The notes under the pieces are model-generated. The model was not told the origin of the DNA and did no database searches. It was given only the letters and a program-made list of their open reading frames with translations. Positions 22,809 to 36,572 of a DNA stretch of 64,000 nucleotides are shown one piece after another. Each line of letters begins with the position of its first letter. Position 1 is the first letter of the stretch. Source of the stretch: Epiperipatus broadwayi (lineage: Eukaryota > Onychophora > Udeonychophora > Euonychophora > Peripatidae); contig JAQFVV010000063.1 in NCBI GenBank assembly GCA_028023455.1, forward strand, positions 4,023,081-4,087,080, in the 5' to 3' direction. The position numbers and the translations under genes are program-made.

Positions 22809-22856
22809 AAAAGTTTTTAACACGGATGAACCCGCAAAATATGTATTTTATATATA
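22809..22856. repeat. Right inverted terminus of the PLE
   Basis: Starts aaaagtttttaacacggatg and mirrors 20532-20579. TA-rich sequence follows. Confidence 0.9.
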
Positions 22857-23639
22857 TATAAAAGATCACATTACAAATGAATTGAATTTTTAATTTATTT
22901 TTATAGAATGTATTACATCTGAGTTTTTTTTACTTGCTTTCATAACTTCTTGAACAGTGATCATCAGTATCAAGAAATAATATTCATCTTATGATATCAT
23001 CATTGTAGAAATATTATACTTTTTAACTGAAAATAGATTTAATATTATTTGTAAAACAATCAATTTAAAAGATTTAATAAAAAGCAACTTATTTGTTTTA
23101 ACAATTGAATCCTAAAGAGATAATAATTGAAAGAACCAATTAAAATTTTTTCTTCAGCCTAAAATAGTACATTTATAATTCTTAATAACTTTTGATATAA
23201 TTTGGTAGAAATTAATGTACATTATATTCTTTTGTTAGGTTAAGGTCACATAAATGATAAGCAATTTATTACTACAGATGATTGGAAATGTATTGCAGAT
23301 TATATTCTGAATGCTATTTTTTACTTCTACTTATATGCAGAATATATATATATATATATATGGGACAATTTTGTGTCTCATAGCATACAACAACATAGTA
23401 ATATGTGTGCATGTATGTATATAAAGTTAAAAGAAAAAGTAGCAATAAACGCAAACAAATTTTTTTGGAGATATTTATTATATTATAGTGTAACAGATAA
23501 GAGTTATATAATAATTTTGAATTTAAAAAATATTATAAATTAAACATTTTAAAAGGTCTATTGATTTTGATCATAAAAAAGATAGTAATTAAAAGAAACA
23601 CGTTTTTATATTATTATAGATATACCTGTAATTATAAAA

Positions 23640-26180
23640 TTCCACTATCTGTTTCAATTAGATTAAGAACTTTTTTTTAAAATTAAAGCTTGTATAAGAT
23701 ATTTTGATAAGAAATCTACAAATATATTGAAAAGATTAAGAAATATTTTTAGATCAAAAATTTGGTATTTAATTAAGATGAATTTTTAAAAAAATCCTTA
23801 ACTTTTTTATCAAGATAAAGAAAACTTACCTTTAATTATTGTTTTTTTAAAATTCCATGATACAATATAAAAAGGTGAATTTGAATCATTCATGACACTT
23901 ATAACAGTTATACATTATGAAGTTATAACTGAAGGCAAGAACTAGAGCCACTGCTAATGTCACAATAGTAAAGTTAGAATTTGTATAGAAGCAACTACCA
24001 GTTTTTTAGTTCTTCATAGCCCATATATGTGTACTAGGTGGCATGTCTGAAGTCTATCAAATTATAGTGACTGAATGTCTACAGTTATTGGATTTATATT
24101 TTTCCTGATTATATCAATGAGCCTGTATATTATTTTAGAATGGACCAGCATACAAAGAGATTCCAGTAAATAGTCAGCTTACTGGGAAAAAAAAGTGCTA
24201 TAGTTTATATATGCATAATTTTATCTAATATGAAAGGAAGCACAATGTTATTAAACCCATACATTATATATAGTATGCTTACAGGTGATATACTTTACAA
24301 ACAGATATTATTTGGCAAGTAGAAAAATAATTTGTTGAAATATTCTTTTAAATAATCAACTCCACAGGTAAAATCTAATTTACAAGTTTAAAAGTAAATA
24401 AGTGTTAGCTTAAATTATGTATCTCAAAACAGAGGATTGATTCATAAAAGATTTATTTAAAATTTTAAAGAAATAAACTGAAATCTTTGTTATTGTAAAT
24501 GAAAAAACAAAAACCTGAATTTTAAAATAACATTCTAAACTGGATCTCACATTTTTTTGTTAAAAAAGAAAAAGCTTTAACCATTACAAATACTGACAAA
24601 TACTGTAATGGGTTTATTAATAACTTTCATTTTTTAGGGGCATAAGAATAATACACACATATGTATGCATTGTGTTTATATATTTTCAACATGGAATTAA
24701 TTGTCTTGTGAAAATCTATTATGGTTTAAGAAATTTATTTTTTGACAAATGAATAAACATCAGTGTGGACACACATTTCTATGTGTACATACATATATGT
24801 TAGAATTAATTATTTGTATATTATTAAATGAATTGATTTTTTATGACAATTCTAATATGTTACAGCACATCTGTGTGTCAAATACAGATGTATGTTATGT
24901 AGTTTACATATATATTGAAATCTATTATCAATTGCATATATATTAACATTAATTATGTTTTATAAAAATTATTATTGGTTTATGGCAATTCAAAGATGTT
25001 AATTTTAAATTATATGCTATATAGCATATCTGTGCTTATATAGATGTGTGTCATGTAGACACATGTTAAAGTCAGTTTCTTTTATGAATTATTAAAATGA
25101 TTTTTTATGTCTATGACAATTGAATATGTTCATTTTTTATTGACACATCTGTGTACTTATATGTAGGTGTGTGTTTATGCAAACTTATTGAGATATATGT
25201 AAATTACAATGTAATAGCATATTTTTGTTTTTGTATTCTAATTAAAATTAGAATGCGGAATTTATATTTATAGCAGATCTTCATTTCATTTTATTGTGTC
25301 TAATTAATAAATTTATATTTCATTGTTTAAATTATTCCTGTGAATTTCTTTTATATCCAGACTAGGTTTACAACATAGGTTAGTATTATTTCTTGTTCAC
25401 AGTAACAGAGTTCTTGCTCAATGAACTGGATTCGTGCATAATGGTCAATTATATAGATTAGGATTATCTTTAGTAGTATGGATAGCCAGATGATGATGAT
25501 GATCCTGGTTGGTGCAAAGGGATATTTTTAAAGTCCACACTCTATATTTTATTTAGTTTTTATTATTAGAAATTAAGTTTGTAATTAATCAATACATTAA
25601 TGGTATTTATAGTTAACCAATACATTAATGGTACTAAATGGCCAGAGCATTGATGATAATCAGCATGTTTCTGTATCAGTATTATTTTTTTAATTGTCAT
25701 ATTCTTTTGGATTAATTAGCACTTAAGTTTGTTCATCCAATTTATTGTATATATAATCTGCCCCAAGCTTTGGCAAGAGCTAAATAATTAGCCTGATCTA
25801 TAATGGATCACTTTCATATCCAGTCACAAAGTTGACTGTTGATTTTTTTTGTTGATCATTCTTGATGATGAATGATTATTATTCATCTGTAATGCTAGTG
25901 AACTTATTTTAGCCTGTTTTTGCTGATCACTTATGCTCATATTTATTTCATTTTATATTTAAATTTTGTATTAACTGGTGTTTATGATGATGAGTGCTGT
26001 CACTTCAGGTTTATTCCAAACTTTGTACTGTTATAGTTTATATTTTCAACTGGCATGTACGTGGTAAATTGTCAGTATCTTTCTAGTTTGCATATGTAAT
26101 AGAATTTGGTTGATAAACTATTTTCTGCTTTTCTACTGACTTTTCATAAGTGGTTGTTGTTTTGATTAAACTAGAAAAAA
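23640..26180 (+). repeat. Large dispersed repeat, copy A (inverse copy at 54.4-56.6 kb)
   Basis: Read against the reverse complement of 54400-56610, similarity runs through the whole block. Perfect anchors are 23916-23939 with 56296-56319 (24 bp) and 25775-25794 with 54701-54720 (20 bp). Longer similar stretches lie at 25370-25520 (gtccacactc..., ...gtgcataatgg...) and at 25850-25960. By eye identity is around 70 percent with indels. It holds no ORF of note and no recognised terminal repeats. Confidence 0.8.
24750..25230 (+). repeat. Minisatellite of about 130-160 bp period in copy A
   Basis: Three diverged units share gacaatt(c/g)..atgtt followed by cacatctgtg...agatgtgtgt. The gacaatt anchors are near 24844, 24984 and 25115, and the atctgtg anchors near 24868, 25026 and 25144. 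The inverse copy at 55.3-55.7 kb has the same arrangement. Confidence 0.7.
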
Positions 26181-29100
26181 ATGTATTTTTAGTCCATTCA
26201 AAACATCCAATGGATTATATGTTTTTGTAAATTCTGAATTTATTTTGTAATTAAGTCTTATAGTATTTATTAGAACATTTCTTACTTATTTCTAAACAAT
26301 AAATTGGCAAAATAAAGAAGACAAACTTTTAAAACTTTTTCTTCAAAATTTTCTTTCCAAGACTACTACACTTGCAATCTTTTCTAGCTCCTAATTATTC
26401 ATTGGCTTAGTCTCATGTGATTTTTGTTTGTAGAATAATGAATTAACATCTGTTTGTATTTTAAAGCTGGAAATGGAATGCAATGTAGATGTGTTTGTTT
26501 AAATGTTAAAATATTTTAATGGAATATAATGCTTGCACACTTTCAATTACACACCATGCATATGTAATATATATTTATTTTCTAAAGTTACTGTAATATT
26601 TTAATTAGATTAACACTTAAATTAGTTTGGTACTTTAAGAAGATTGTTCATTAAAGCTAGCTAATTTTTAATTAAAGTGCTTTAAAACTTTTTGAAATCT
26701 ATATTTTTTTTTCTAATGTAATTTTGTTCTGCTTGTAAAACAGACTTTTGGAAAACAGGATTATATATATATATTATAACAAAAATAAAATTATATTTAA
26801 CTTAATTAAAATGTATATAAAACTTATTAAATTGATATAAAACGTAATTTGAACTCTTTTGATCGGTCATCCAAGTTCTGAATCAAATATAACTAAAACG
26901 ATTGGGAGATTTTACAAATATAACATATATTATCGGACAGTTTAAGCTAATTATAACTTTATTCAAATGGTCGCACATCCTCGTTATGGATCAATTGTGA
27001 TATTTATTTATTTCAGCTCGGGAAACCATGCTATGCATTAATTATAACCTATATTGAATCTATCTGGCACTCAGACACTTGCGTTCAAGTTGCATGCCAA
27101 TTGTAACGTTTTAAGGATGGATCGATGGATGCTTCATCGTTCCCAGCTAACACTATTTCTAAAGCCTACTGGGATGATGATGATGATGATGGTATAGAAC
27201 ATCCATAATCTTATTTGCCAGGACGCCAAATTGCAACTTTAATAAAATATTAAGGTTAAACCTCATTTCAATGACATCAATAAATTTCAGCAATAATATT
27301 TAATGAATGGTTTAATAAATAATCAATCGATTAAGAGACCACTGAGAATGTATTAAAAATAATAATAATATTAATATTCTTTGAAATTCTTGGTTTTTCT
27401 CAGCACACTCCCCATTCACTATCATTAAAGTCACAATTAAAATTTTGTTCCGATTACCAGTAGTTCTATATCCATTTCCACCTTCATGATCCACCCGTCC
27501 ATCATCCTCACATTCATAGGTCTATTGCACTATTATCTCTTTTACTATTAAATTTTTTATTGTGCTAGCTCATTTCTCCCATTATAATCTCTTCTCAGGG
27601 TTTTAAGAACAATAAGGTGTGGAGGTCGAACAAGCTGCTATGAATTATTGGTAATAAACACCCCTCTCAATGATCACCTCCAAGGTGGATCTTGGCTGTC
27701 TTTAATGTAGTTTAATGTCTATTTACATTAAAGCTCGAATAATTTAAGCTTATCAAATCTTTTAGAATAATACATTATAAACATATTCACAATTGAAGTA
27801 AAATTATAAAGAAGTGCGTCTAGAGAGGTGTTTGAATACAACAGATGGGGAAAGGATTTTATGCCCACCCACTGCATCCACTATCACTCAATAACCATCC
27901 CTATACATAATTTATATTTCAACTATATTAAATTACTTGGTAACTTTGAGTATTGCCGTGCTACATAAGCTCGGAAAATGAACCATTTTAAATAAATTTT
28001 ACCTGATATAATTTACGAAAATGATGATTCAACTGTTGATAATAATATATTGATGTATGATTGGATTTGAGTTGTCTAGATTATAATAACCCACAAAACG
28101 TTGAGACGTAAGCAAAATTTTTATTTAAAACAAATAACAAATTTTATTAACATACTACAACTCAATACATAATATATACATTCACTTGATGACTCACATG
28201 GCTTTCCCCTGTTCTACAACCGTATTATAATATATATATATATATAAAACTAAATAAATACTATCCCTAAATCAATAGATAATGTCAAGAGGTTTTAAAC
28301 TATAAATATTCATTTTTAATTATTAGGGAATCAGGATTACCATGGAGTAATATTAATGTCTCAGATAAAAATAATATTTACCTTCACATATATTATATTT
28401 TTGTTCTCATTTTTATCCTAAACATAGCGAACATTAAATTTCTTCTCCCCAATGTTTAATGCTTTTAACTACTGATTTGTTTCCAAGGGTAATGCTTCCA
28501 ATAATAAAATTTAATAATTTTATTTAACTATTTTATTCTAATATTCCTTCGCCCTAAATAATTTTATTTAACTATTTTATTCTAATATTCCTTCGCCCTA
28601 TGCTCTACAATAGAGATATTTTATGTAAGGTGGGACTATGTTAATTTGATCTATTTTTCAAATGTCAACGAATCGGTATCCAGCTCAATCATCATCACAC
28701 GTGCATACACACTATATTCATGTTCTTATGACAATAATAATATTTTAGTAATATTACCTTTCCATTGAAGTCTCATCTGGCTGTGGATACATTTATTAAA
28801 TAATTTTAAATACGCATTGCTCACAATATTCGTAGGTTTTATTTAACCCTTAAGTTGAAGATTTATTGACATTATTACTCTTGGCTCTTATTGATAAATT
28901 AAAATGTATCAACAAAACAATGTTCAAATATACCAATCACACACGCACTATCCACACTCATCCTGACATCAAATTGAATTTGCGACCCTGTATTCAACAT
29001 TTATAAGTAATGCTTAGTAATAGCTAGATTTCATACACCCATAAGGAATATCAACTATAACATGAGGCAGGTAGTGACCTGAATAAGAGAAAACCTTTTC

Positions 29101-29690
29101 ACTAAGGTTGAGATATGCTGGGATGTTTATCACTAGTCATATCAAGAGACTTGGGTTTACCTATCAACCTCTGGCCATCAATAAAGAAATCATCTTACGG
29201 TGTAGAAAATAACTAAGTGGGAAAACTCTTCCACTGTGTTTAAATACTTTATAAATATGAACTAAATATCTTAGAGAGAGAGAGCTAAACTAAGACTTCA
29301 CTAGCTTGGTGGGAACTCATTGTCCACCCACATATATACAGGTCTAACATCAATTTGTATAAGTAAAACTTTCACATCTCCATTACTCTTGCGAAATAGC
29401 ATACCAAAACATGAGCCAATAATTCTTCCAAGCCTTAATTTTAATTAGCTTATATCTAGCTTTAATTTTATGATAATAATAATAACAAATGCACATTAAA
29501 ATTTCAAAACTACTTCTCTGCACTTTTATAGGATAATGATGATATTTTAGCCCAACAATCATGCAACCTTCATAAAACATAGCATTAAGTCTAAGCACTT
29601 GACAAAAATCCCTGTTTCGATTCAAAAAACATTTCCCACAACAATATCTCTCACTCTTATAAAAAATATAAAGCATTTGAAAACAAAGCA
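26180..29690. other. Unassigned sequence with minor repeats
   Basis: AT-rich up to 26.8 kb, then more mixed composition to 29.4 kb. Includes a GAT microsatellite near 27175, a 44-bp tandem duplication at 28513-28600 and an AG run near 29273. No protein family recognised. Confidence 0.4.
28513..28600. repeat. Tandem duplication, 44 bp x 2
   Basis: aataattttatttaactatt...ttcgcccta occurs at 28513-28556 and 28557-28600, essentially identical. Confidence 0.92.
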
Positions 29691-29699
29691 TATACAGAC

Positions 29700-29815
29700 T
29701 GATTTGGTATTAATTTCATCTACCCCTAAACGATAATAATAATAAAAGCATTTAACAGGCACATACCACATATCTTGATACTAATTTCATCTACCCCTAA
29801 ATGATGATGATGATG

Positions 29816-29882
<67 letters not shown>

Positions 29883-29955
29883 TGATGAAAGCATTTAATA
29901 GGCACATACAAAATGACTTGATATTAATTTCATCTACCCCTAAATTATAATAATA
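29700..29955. repeat. Minisatellite with embedded AAT/GAT microsatellites
   Basis: Three units share taatttcatctacccctaaa, then a trinucleotide tract, then aaagcatttaayaggcacata. The tract has about four repeats in unit 1, more than twenty in unit 2 (29803-29887, aat with gat ends) and only a few in unit 3. Confidence 0.9.
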
Positions 29956-29999
29956 ATTATAATTCTAACATGTATTAATTTTTAAATGGATATATATGA

Positions 30000-32900
30000 T
30001 AAATCATAAAAAAATTATTTTCCTTTCTTTCTTTTTTTAAAAATTAAATGTTCTACATGAATATCAAATATAAAAATATACTTCAATAGTTCTCCGGTGT
30101 CCTTCAGGTTTCTGGTTTCCATTTTTCCTTTATTTCTTATTTGGTTTGTTTGTGTGTGCACATGAGTTTATGTAGAATGAGTCCTTGTGATAGAGTTCGA
30201 TTCCTATGCCAAAATGTACAAAGTTTTTACTCTGCTGAGATTTTTTCATTTTGGTTTCTGTGGATTACAGCTGAATAGAACTTGTTTTAATTTTAAATAT
30301 ATAAGTCCACTTCTTGATGTATTTTCAGTTCACTTAATATTCACATTTAACGCTTTATATAAAATTATAGCATTCAGATTTAATGCTTTATATACAAAAT
30401 CAAAATTTAGATTTTCTTATTTTCTGTAGTTTAAATTTTACCATTTGCTGATTTCTGATAAATTATTGCAAGACAATCATGACGTTGATTAATTTCAGAA
30501 GAATGATGTGCACCTAACTTAAACTTTACTCGAGAGTCTTTTTTTTATACTTATATTATTAAATTTAGCTAAGTTGGTTGTTCAAGAGACAGACAAATGA
30601 CTTCTCTTTTCTTCCTTTTTTAAAAAAAAATGTTTCTTTTTAAACTTTTACAGCAAAGCTTCTCTATAAATCTGATGATGATAGAACTTGCAAGAGAGAT
30701 TCAGATAGAACCAGCTACCCCCTTTACAAAAGAGAAGAGCTCTTATAGTGTCTGGCTTTTTTCACCCCCTCCCCCAACATGACCTTCCATTGACCCTTCC
30801 AATGTCTGTTCAGTCTGTTTCCTGATTAATTGCCTATTGTTTCTTTCTGGTTATCTTAACCTTCTGCCCTCTCGAAAAAACCACATGCCAAATTCTTATC
30901 TGCATTCTAATAGATAATCACCAATTAATTTTAAACTTAAATTCCTGTGCCATAGAGACATCATTAAATCACTTTAATGATTTACTTTAGTAACTCTACT
31001 CTGTGAGAATCTTTCCAAAGAACAAAACAAATGAGAGAAAGCTCTCTTTTCTATCCCCTTTCACTTTTTCTTTAATAATAAAAAAAATGTATAGCAGCTC
31101 AACTTCAAACCCAGAATCTTGACCACAATTTTTGGCTGCTATGACTAAACTATTAAAACTAATTAATTTCTTCTTTCGATGAGTTCCTCACAAGAGACAT
31201 GGAATAATTATTATTCAATTGTGAACTTTATAATTAAAATCCACAAACAGATTAAATACACACATACATACAATTTTAATTAAACCGATTGTTTAATATT
31301 CTAATCCTTAAGTATGTTTTATTTTACAATTTAATTTTATGAACTAGTTAGTTCTAACTTGTCAGTGTAAAACTATGACTATCTATTCCCATGCTCTAAA
31401 GTAGTTTTTAAATTGCTCATCCCCCCTCTCTTCTTTTCACTCCAACTATTAAATGATGTATAAATATTGCTTATCTAACAAATTATATCTTTAATATTAA
31501 ATTGTCCCATAAATTAACATTAAATAAAACAATCTTTTGCCTAGAAATATTTTAATGACAAATGTTTAGATTGCCTATCAAGTAAAACATATGCAATCCC
31601 TATGAATATGGGCTCAAACCTAGCCTTGGTTAGAAAGTTTGTCTATTGAAAAAATATATATATACAAACTATGGGGAAAATTTTTATTAAACATTATCTC
31701 TACATATTTAATTCAAAAAATGGAATGATCACTTCTTAATTAAATTCAAGATGAGATGGTCTTTTTACTTCACCATCAAAAGTATATAAATCTGGGTCAA
31801 GGTGAAGTGGTATTATAATCAATATTCCTAATCTCTATATTAAAACAAATGACCGTAGTCATAAGGTTAATTGAAATTCATAATTAAATAAATATTCATA
31901 GAATCCATAGTATCAAATGTCTTTTCATATGATCACTGAGATCAAGGAATATTATCAGTTTAATCAAATAATCTATTAAAATCAAGAGAAAATACCTTCT
32001 TGGTGCGTATCATGAGGGCATAATGCAGACTCCTCCAAAATTATCTCACATATATTCTTGCTTAAGTTATATTTAATATTCTGACAGTTGATCACTATAT
32101 AAACTTTTTTTTTCTTAAGTAAATGGAAGCAACAGAGAATGTGTAATCATAAATCTTAGTAGTTTTATGTCATTAAATTTCCATTTGCAAAATTATTTAA
32201 ATCATTATTTGCCCACATGCAAGTAAGTGAAATTGCAAAATTGGCAATGATACTGTACTACTTATAATATAATCTGGATGCACTTAGTCAATGGACAATA
32301 TCATATAATGTTATAAATGAGGTTCAATTAGGAAGTAAGATTAAATCCATTAATTACAAAATTCTGAAAGTATTTTTTAACATGAGTGCACACTAAAAAA
32401 GACAATAGGCATAATAAATTTTTAAATGCAAAATATTTTATTGGAAATTAATTCAAATGTAAAGAAAAATAATAAATAATGTAGATGCTAATGTTTTTTG
32501 AATTTTAAATGCAAGAACTAGTGCTAATGATAACTATAGTCTGATAGAAATTTATTTATTCTCCTGTCATGAATAGATTAAATAAATAAACTTGTAGCTT
32601 GCATAATTAAATTAATATTAGAATGCCATGTACACACATGCATATTTCTTCATTTATCCTTTTCATCCTTTTTTAAAAAAAATCATATAATAATATTTCA
32701 GTAATATTTTTATTATTATTTCAGTAATATTTTTATTATTATCTTGTATTATCATTTTCTATAATAAAGCAAACATAAATAAAAATTTTAATGTATAACA
32801 GAATTATATCAAAAATATATAAAAATAAGATTAAACTTTCCTTATTTTAAAGAATGGTGTTATAACTTGGATTTTTTTTTTAAACAAAGTGAAAATGTTG

Positions 32901-33770
32901 ATATAGACAATCATTACTAGAATAATTCATTTTAAAACCTATTTTTACAATATAGTCGAACATGTAAACTTTCTTCAAATATAACACTCTTAATTTAATA
33001 AAAATTGTTCTATAGCTGGCTGAAATTTTTTATGACACATATGAGAGGCTGAAAATATTTTTTTTTAAATAGATAGAATTTTATGCCCTCAGGCTGGGTG
33101 CAGTGCCACATATTGTGGGAAAACTAAGGCCACTGTCAATAATAGAGCCACTCAGCATATTTATGCATACAGGAGAATACAAAAGAACAATGACAACATT
33201 TCAATATTCCTCGGAACACGAGAAAAAGGCCAGCCATAGGTTCAATTCCTCCAACCCCAAAATTGTGTGCACTGAAACTAACGACTGCAAAAGTAAGATA
33301 AAAGAGGCATATTTTATAATCATTGTTAATAATGCAATTAATAGGTGCAACACATGTTTCACTATCTTCAGAAAATGGACAAGCTGATTAATTTAGATAT
33401 ACATTTGCATATATTACCATTTAATAATATCACAACAACTATTACTATTTTGGCTATGATTTTGAAGGATAACACTTTAAAAGCGCTTAGCCTGGATTAA
33501 CTCATTTTGATTGTTTGCTATTAACAGCTTCTTCAACCAGCATTTTAAATTGTTTGTATATACTATAGATAAATTGAATAAATTTTGTGGGTTTTTTTAA
33601 AATTATTATAATGAAATTTATATCTAATTTTGCATTTGTTTTTTTGAATGGAAATATCCATTTCACATGTTAATCCTTAGCAGATTGACTTTTTCTATTG
33701 TTAGTCCTGATAGCTGTTTTTGTCAGTGTTCAACCTTTCATTTCTATATAAAATCTATATACTAAAACAT
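30000..33770. other. AT-rich stretch, no supported gene
   Basis: Short chance ORFs, a C-rich patch at 30760-30800 and a 23-bp repeat at 32696-32741 (tttcagtaatatttttatta). The 94-codon frame at 33103-33387 shows no recognised domain. Confidence 0.4.
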
Positions 33771-34195
33771 GATAAATTGACTTGATTTTCTAGAAATTTA
33801 ATTATACAAATGACATCATTCTGAAAAATTATATTGAAAAAATGTAATGAAAAAATTCGATATAAAATGTCATTCAATAGTTTGCAGGAAAACAATCTTC
33901 ATAATATCAATGAAATCTTTTTTGTAGAAATTTTTTTTAAATGTGAATGTATAAATGTTAATCTCTGATAAATCTATTTAATTCTGCTTTAAAATATTAA
34001 AATGTTATAATTTTTAAATTTCTCAAGATGCTAAATGCTGTTGATACAGAAAGATTATTATGTGATCAGTGTCACATAGACATGGTCATTTTACTGCCAT
34101 GATTTTTTGTTAACATTATAGTAATTTATTAACTTCTATTTTTAAAAATAGAGCATGTATGAATAAAATCAAAGTGTGTACATGTGTTGTTTTTG
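33770..34195 (+). repeat. Diverged direct repeat, copy 1
   Basis: It resembles 37810-38215. Shared landmarks in order are attctgctttaaaat, cagt(g/t)tcacatag, gccatga, and tttttaaaaata followed by gatgaataaaatcaaa-like sequence. Function unknown. Confidence 0.5.
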
Positions 34196-34616
34196 TTGTA
34201 AATAATTATACAATCATTAAGTTAAAAATAATTAGAGGTATTTAATAAACTAGCAAGAAATCATGTTTTTTTTTCATTCCAGGAATTTTCTTGAAGTAAT
34301 CTCATAAATATTACAGAAACCAAATTACAAAGAACCAAACTGTTAATGTCTTGGAGGCTGAAATTTTTTCATGGACAATAGATTAAAAGACTGTAGTTTT
34401 GCAAATGTCTTTAAGATACTGATCTCTTTACATTTTATTTTGAATTAGTAATTGCATTTTTAGCATTTAAAAAATCTATGTTAATAGCAATCTAAACCAG
34501 CAGCACTTCTATGGTATTTTTGAAGTGAATGAACCATGATATTATTGGGACTGTCTATAGAAGAATTAATTTAAAAAATATTAGCAAACATTTCAAGAAC
34601 TTTAATTTAAAATTTT

Positions 34617-35095
34617 CCATCTCATAATAGAATTGCAGATATTTTTATTTATATCTCATTTTATTGTTTGTAGGTAAAGTTTATTTAAATAATAAATGTC
34701 AAAAATAGGTGGGGTGCTACTAATTTACTGATAGCAGTACAACACAATCTTACCGAAAATCATACACTGTCTATTGAAGAATCCATAGAAAATCTACTGG
34801 ATATGGATTCAAATAATTTGTTTAAGGAGGAAAAGGAACTGGACCTGCAAAAGGGGAATTGCATTGAACCTATAGGCTGATACAGAAATTTGTCTAGAAA
34901 AGGAGAAAAGGGAAAAGAATAGTGTAGAGAGATGAGAGTTGAGTTTTTTTGTTTCCCCAAGTGAGGAGTGATGAGATGCTATTTTTCCATCTCATAATGG
35001 AACAGTAGATATTTTTATTTAAATGTAGTTTTATTTTGTTTGTAGGTAAAATTTATTTAATTAATAAATAAAATATCAAAAATAGATGGGTAATG
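34617..35095 (+). repeat. Direct repeat pair about 370 bp apart
   Basis: 34617-34720 and 34987-35092 share ccatctcataatRgaa, gatatttttattta, tttgtaggtaaa and a tail atgtcaaaaataggtggg / atatcaaaaatagatggg. Confidence 0.75.
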
Positions 35096-35964
35096 CTAGA
35101 TACATATGTTTAGTTTTCAAGATCTATTTGAAATTTTTAATTATATTTTTGGTATGTTAATTGTGTGAAGGGGGCAAGGTAAATAAGATACGCTTCATTG
35201 GAAAAAAAAAATTTAAGTAAAGAATGTAAGAAATGTAGTAAATTATAGTCATTTGCTATCTATAAGAATGTAAAAAATGTATAAAATTGAATGAGTTAAT
35301 TGCACCTAAAAATATATTTATAATTTGATAAATCTAGACATGAAAATTATAGCTGGAGCCAAAATAACAAATGAAAATATTTTCTTTCTGGGTGGTTATT
35401 ATAAATATTCCTTAAATTAGAACTAAAGTGTAAAAGTTTTAATAAGAAAATGTCAAGTAAAAGAAGAACGAGGGGAGTGGAGTATTTGGAATGACATAAA
35501 AAGAAATGATGCTCTCAAAATTCATTATTATTATTCTTCCCTTTTACTAGAGAATGTTTTTTTCACAGCTGTCTGTATCTGCAGGAGTTTAACACCACAT
35601 CCAGTGCCCAAAAAGGACAAAGAACCATCAGTGAGCTGATCACTGAATTGCTTCAATGTGCTGTGCAGACTTTTAAAATTAATAACTCACACTTAATAAT
35701 AGATTACCATTAAGACCATAACCTCAATTTGGTGAATGATTTCAAATCCGTCTAAATAAATGCATGAGCTCATGTCCTACAATGCTCATCATGTGCCTCA
35801 GACTTCGCCAAATGAACAAGAACACAGTTTTAGGACTAGGTAAATATGAACTTTGTATTATGTGCAGTTAAACTCATTATTTTTTAAAGATAAGACTATT
35901 GTTGCCATAATTTAGAAATAATGAAGTGTATTATGTAAATAAGTTTTAGCTTATGTATGTTATA

Positions 35965-36572
35965 ATATACAGGGTATATGAGCACAGACTTTCACACAAC
36001 CCACCACTCTCCACCCTATCTCATATCACTGATACACTTAAACACATATATGTTGAAAAGATAAATAATCACCAATATGCGTATTTCATGCTAAACCAGC
36101 AATCATCACTTGGTCCAGATTACCATCTTTACACATATATGCCATAAGTGCTCAGTTATATATTAAGATAGCCAATCCTCATACTTCCATGGACAGGCTT
36201 CAATCTACTCCAACTCTTCAACCATCCACATCCAATTGAAAATCTGATGATGGAATGCTCAAAGGCCATCCTGAGGCCAAGATTCTTGTCACACTCATGT
36301 TGACCTAAGGTCAATATGACCCCTCATGTACAGGACATAATCCATTTAATACATATACAAGTGATGGGCAGACCCTTCTACTATGTAATAACTGAAACAC
36401 ACAGGCTTATTATATATGTGTCTATATATGTAATATATAGGGTATATGAGGACAGACTTTCACACAACCCACCACTCTCCACACTATCTCATAACACTGA
36501 TACACTTGAACACATAGATGTTGAAAAGATAAATAATCACCAATATACGTATTTCATGTTAAACCAGCAATA
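35965..36572 (+). repeat. Direct repeat pair of about 137 bp, 470 bp apart
   Basis: 35965-36101 and 36434-36572 are about 93 percent identical by eye, from gggtatatgagSacagactt to aaaccagcaat. A more diverged relative (agaggatttgaatgcagact) may be present near 50869. Confidence 0.88.

Larger units (their letters stand above)
20532..22856 (-). mobile_element. Penelope-like element with inverted termini
   Basis: Minus-strand decay products carry Penelope RT signatures (HPHIKFTMETESDGKLPFLD) and a GIY-YIG nuclease start (GVYQISCKNCKASYIGMS). The unit is bounded by inverted repeats of 48 bp (20532-20579 and 22809-22856) that match at about 47 positions. PLEs often end in direct or inverted pseudo-LTR copies. 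The order on the minus strand is leader (22.2-22.8 kb), RT fingers (about 21969-22226), RT palm (21310-21800), connector (21129-21323), GIY-YIG (about 20850-21060) and 3' region. Many stops and frameshifts make it inactive. Confidence 0.85.

Noticed and set aside
28513-28600. CRISPR-like repeat
   Set aside because: Only two head-to-tail units without spacers, in a eukaryotic context.
26758-29400. Pair of LTRs comparable with 61.4-64 kb
   Set aside because: The composition looks similar, but no collinear matching words were found on comparing the blocks.
29726-29911. Tyrosine-repeat ORF
   Set aside because: It is the translation of an AAT/ATT microsatellite.
30187-30429. 80-codon hydrophobic plus-strand ORF
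   Set aside because: Phe/Tyr/Ile-rich as expected from T-rich DNA. No known motif.
33103-33387. 94-codon plus-strand ORF
   Set aside because: It begins in a GC-richer patch but shows no domain, and no neighbouring element supports it.
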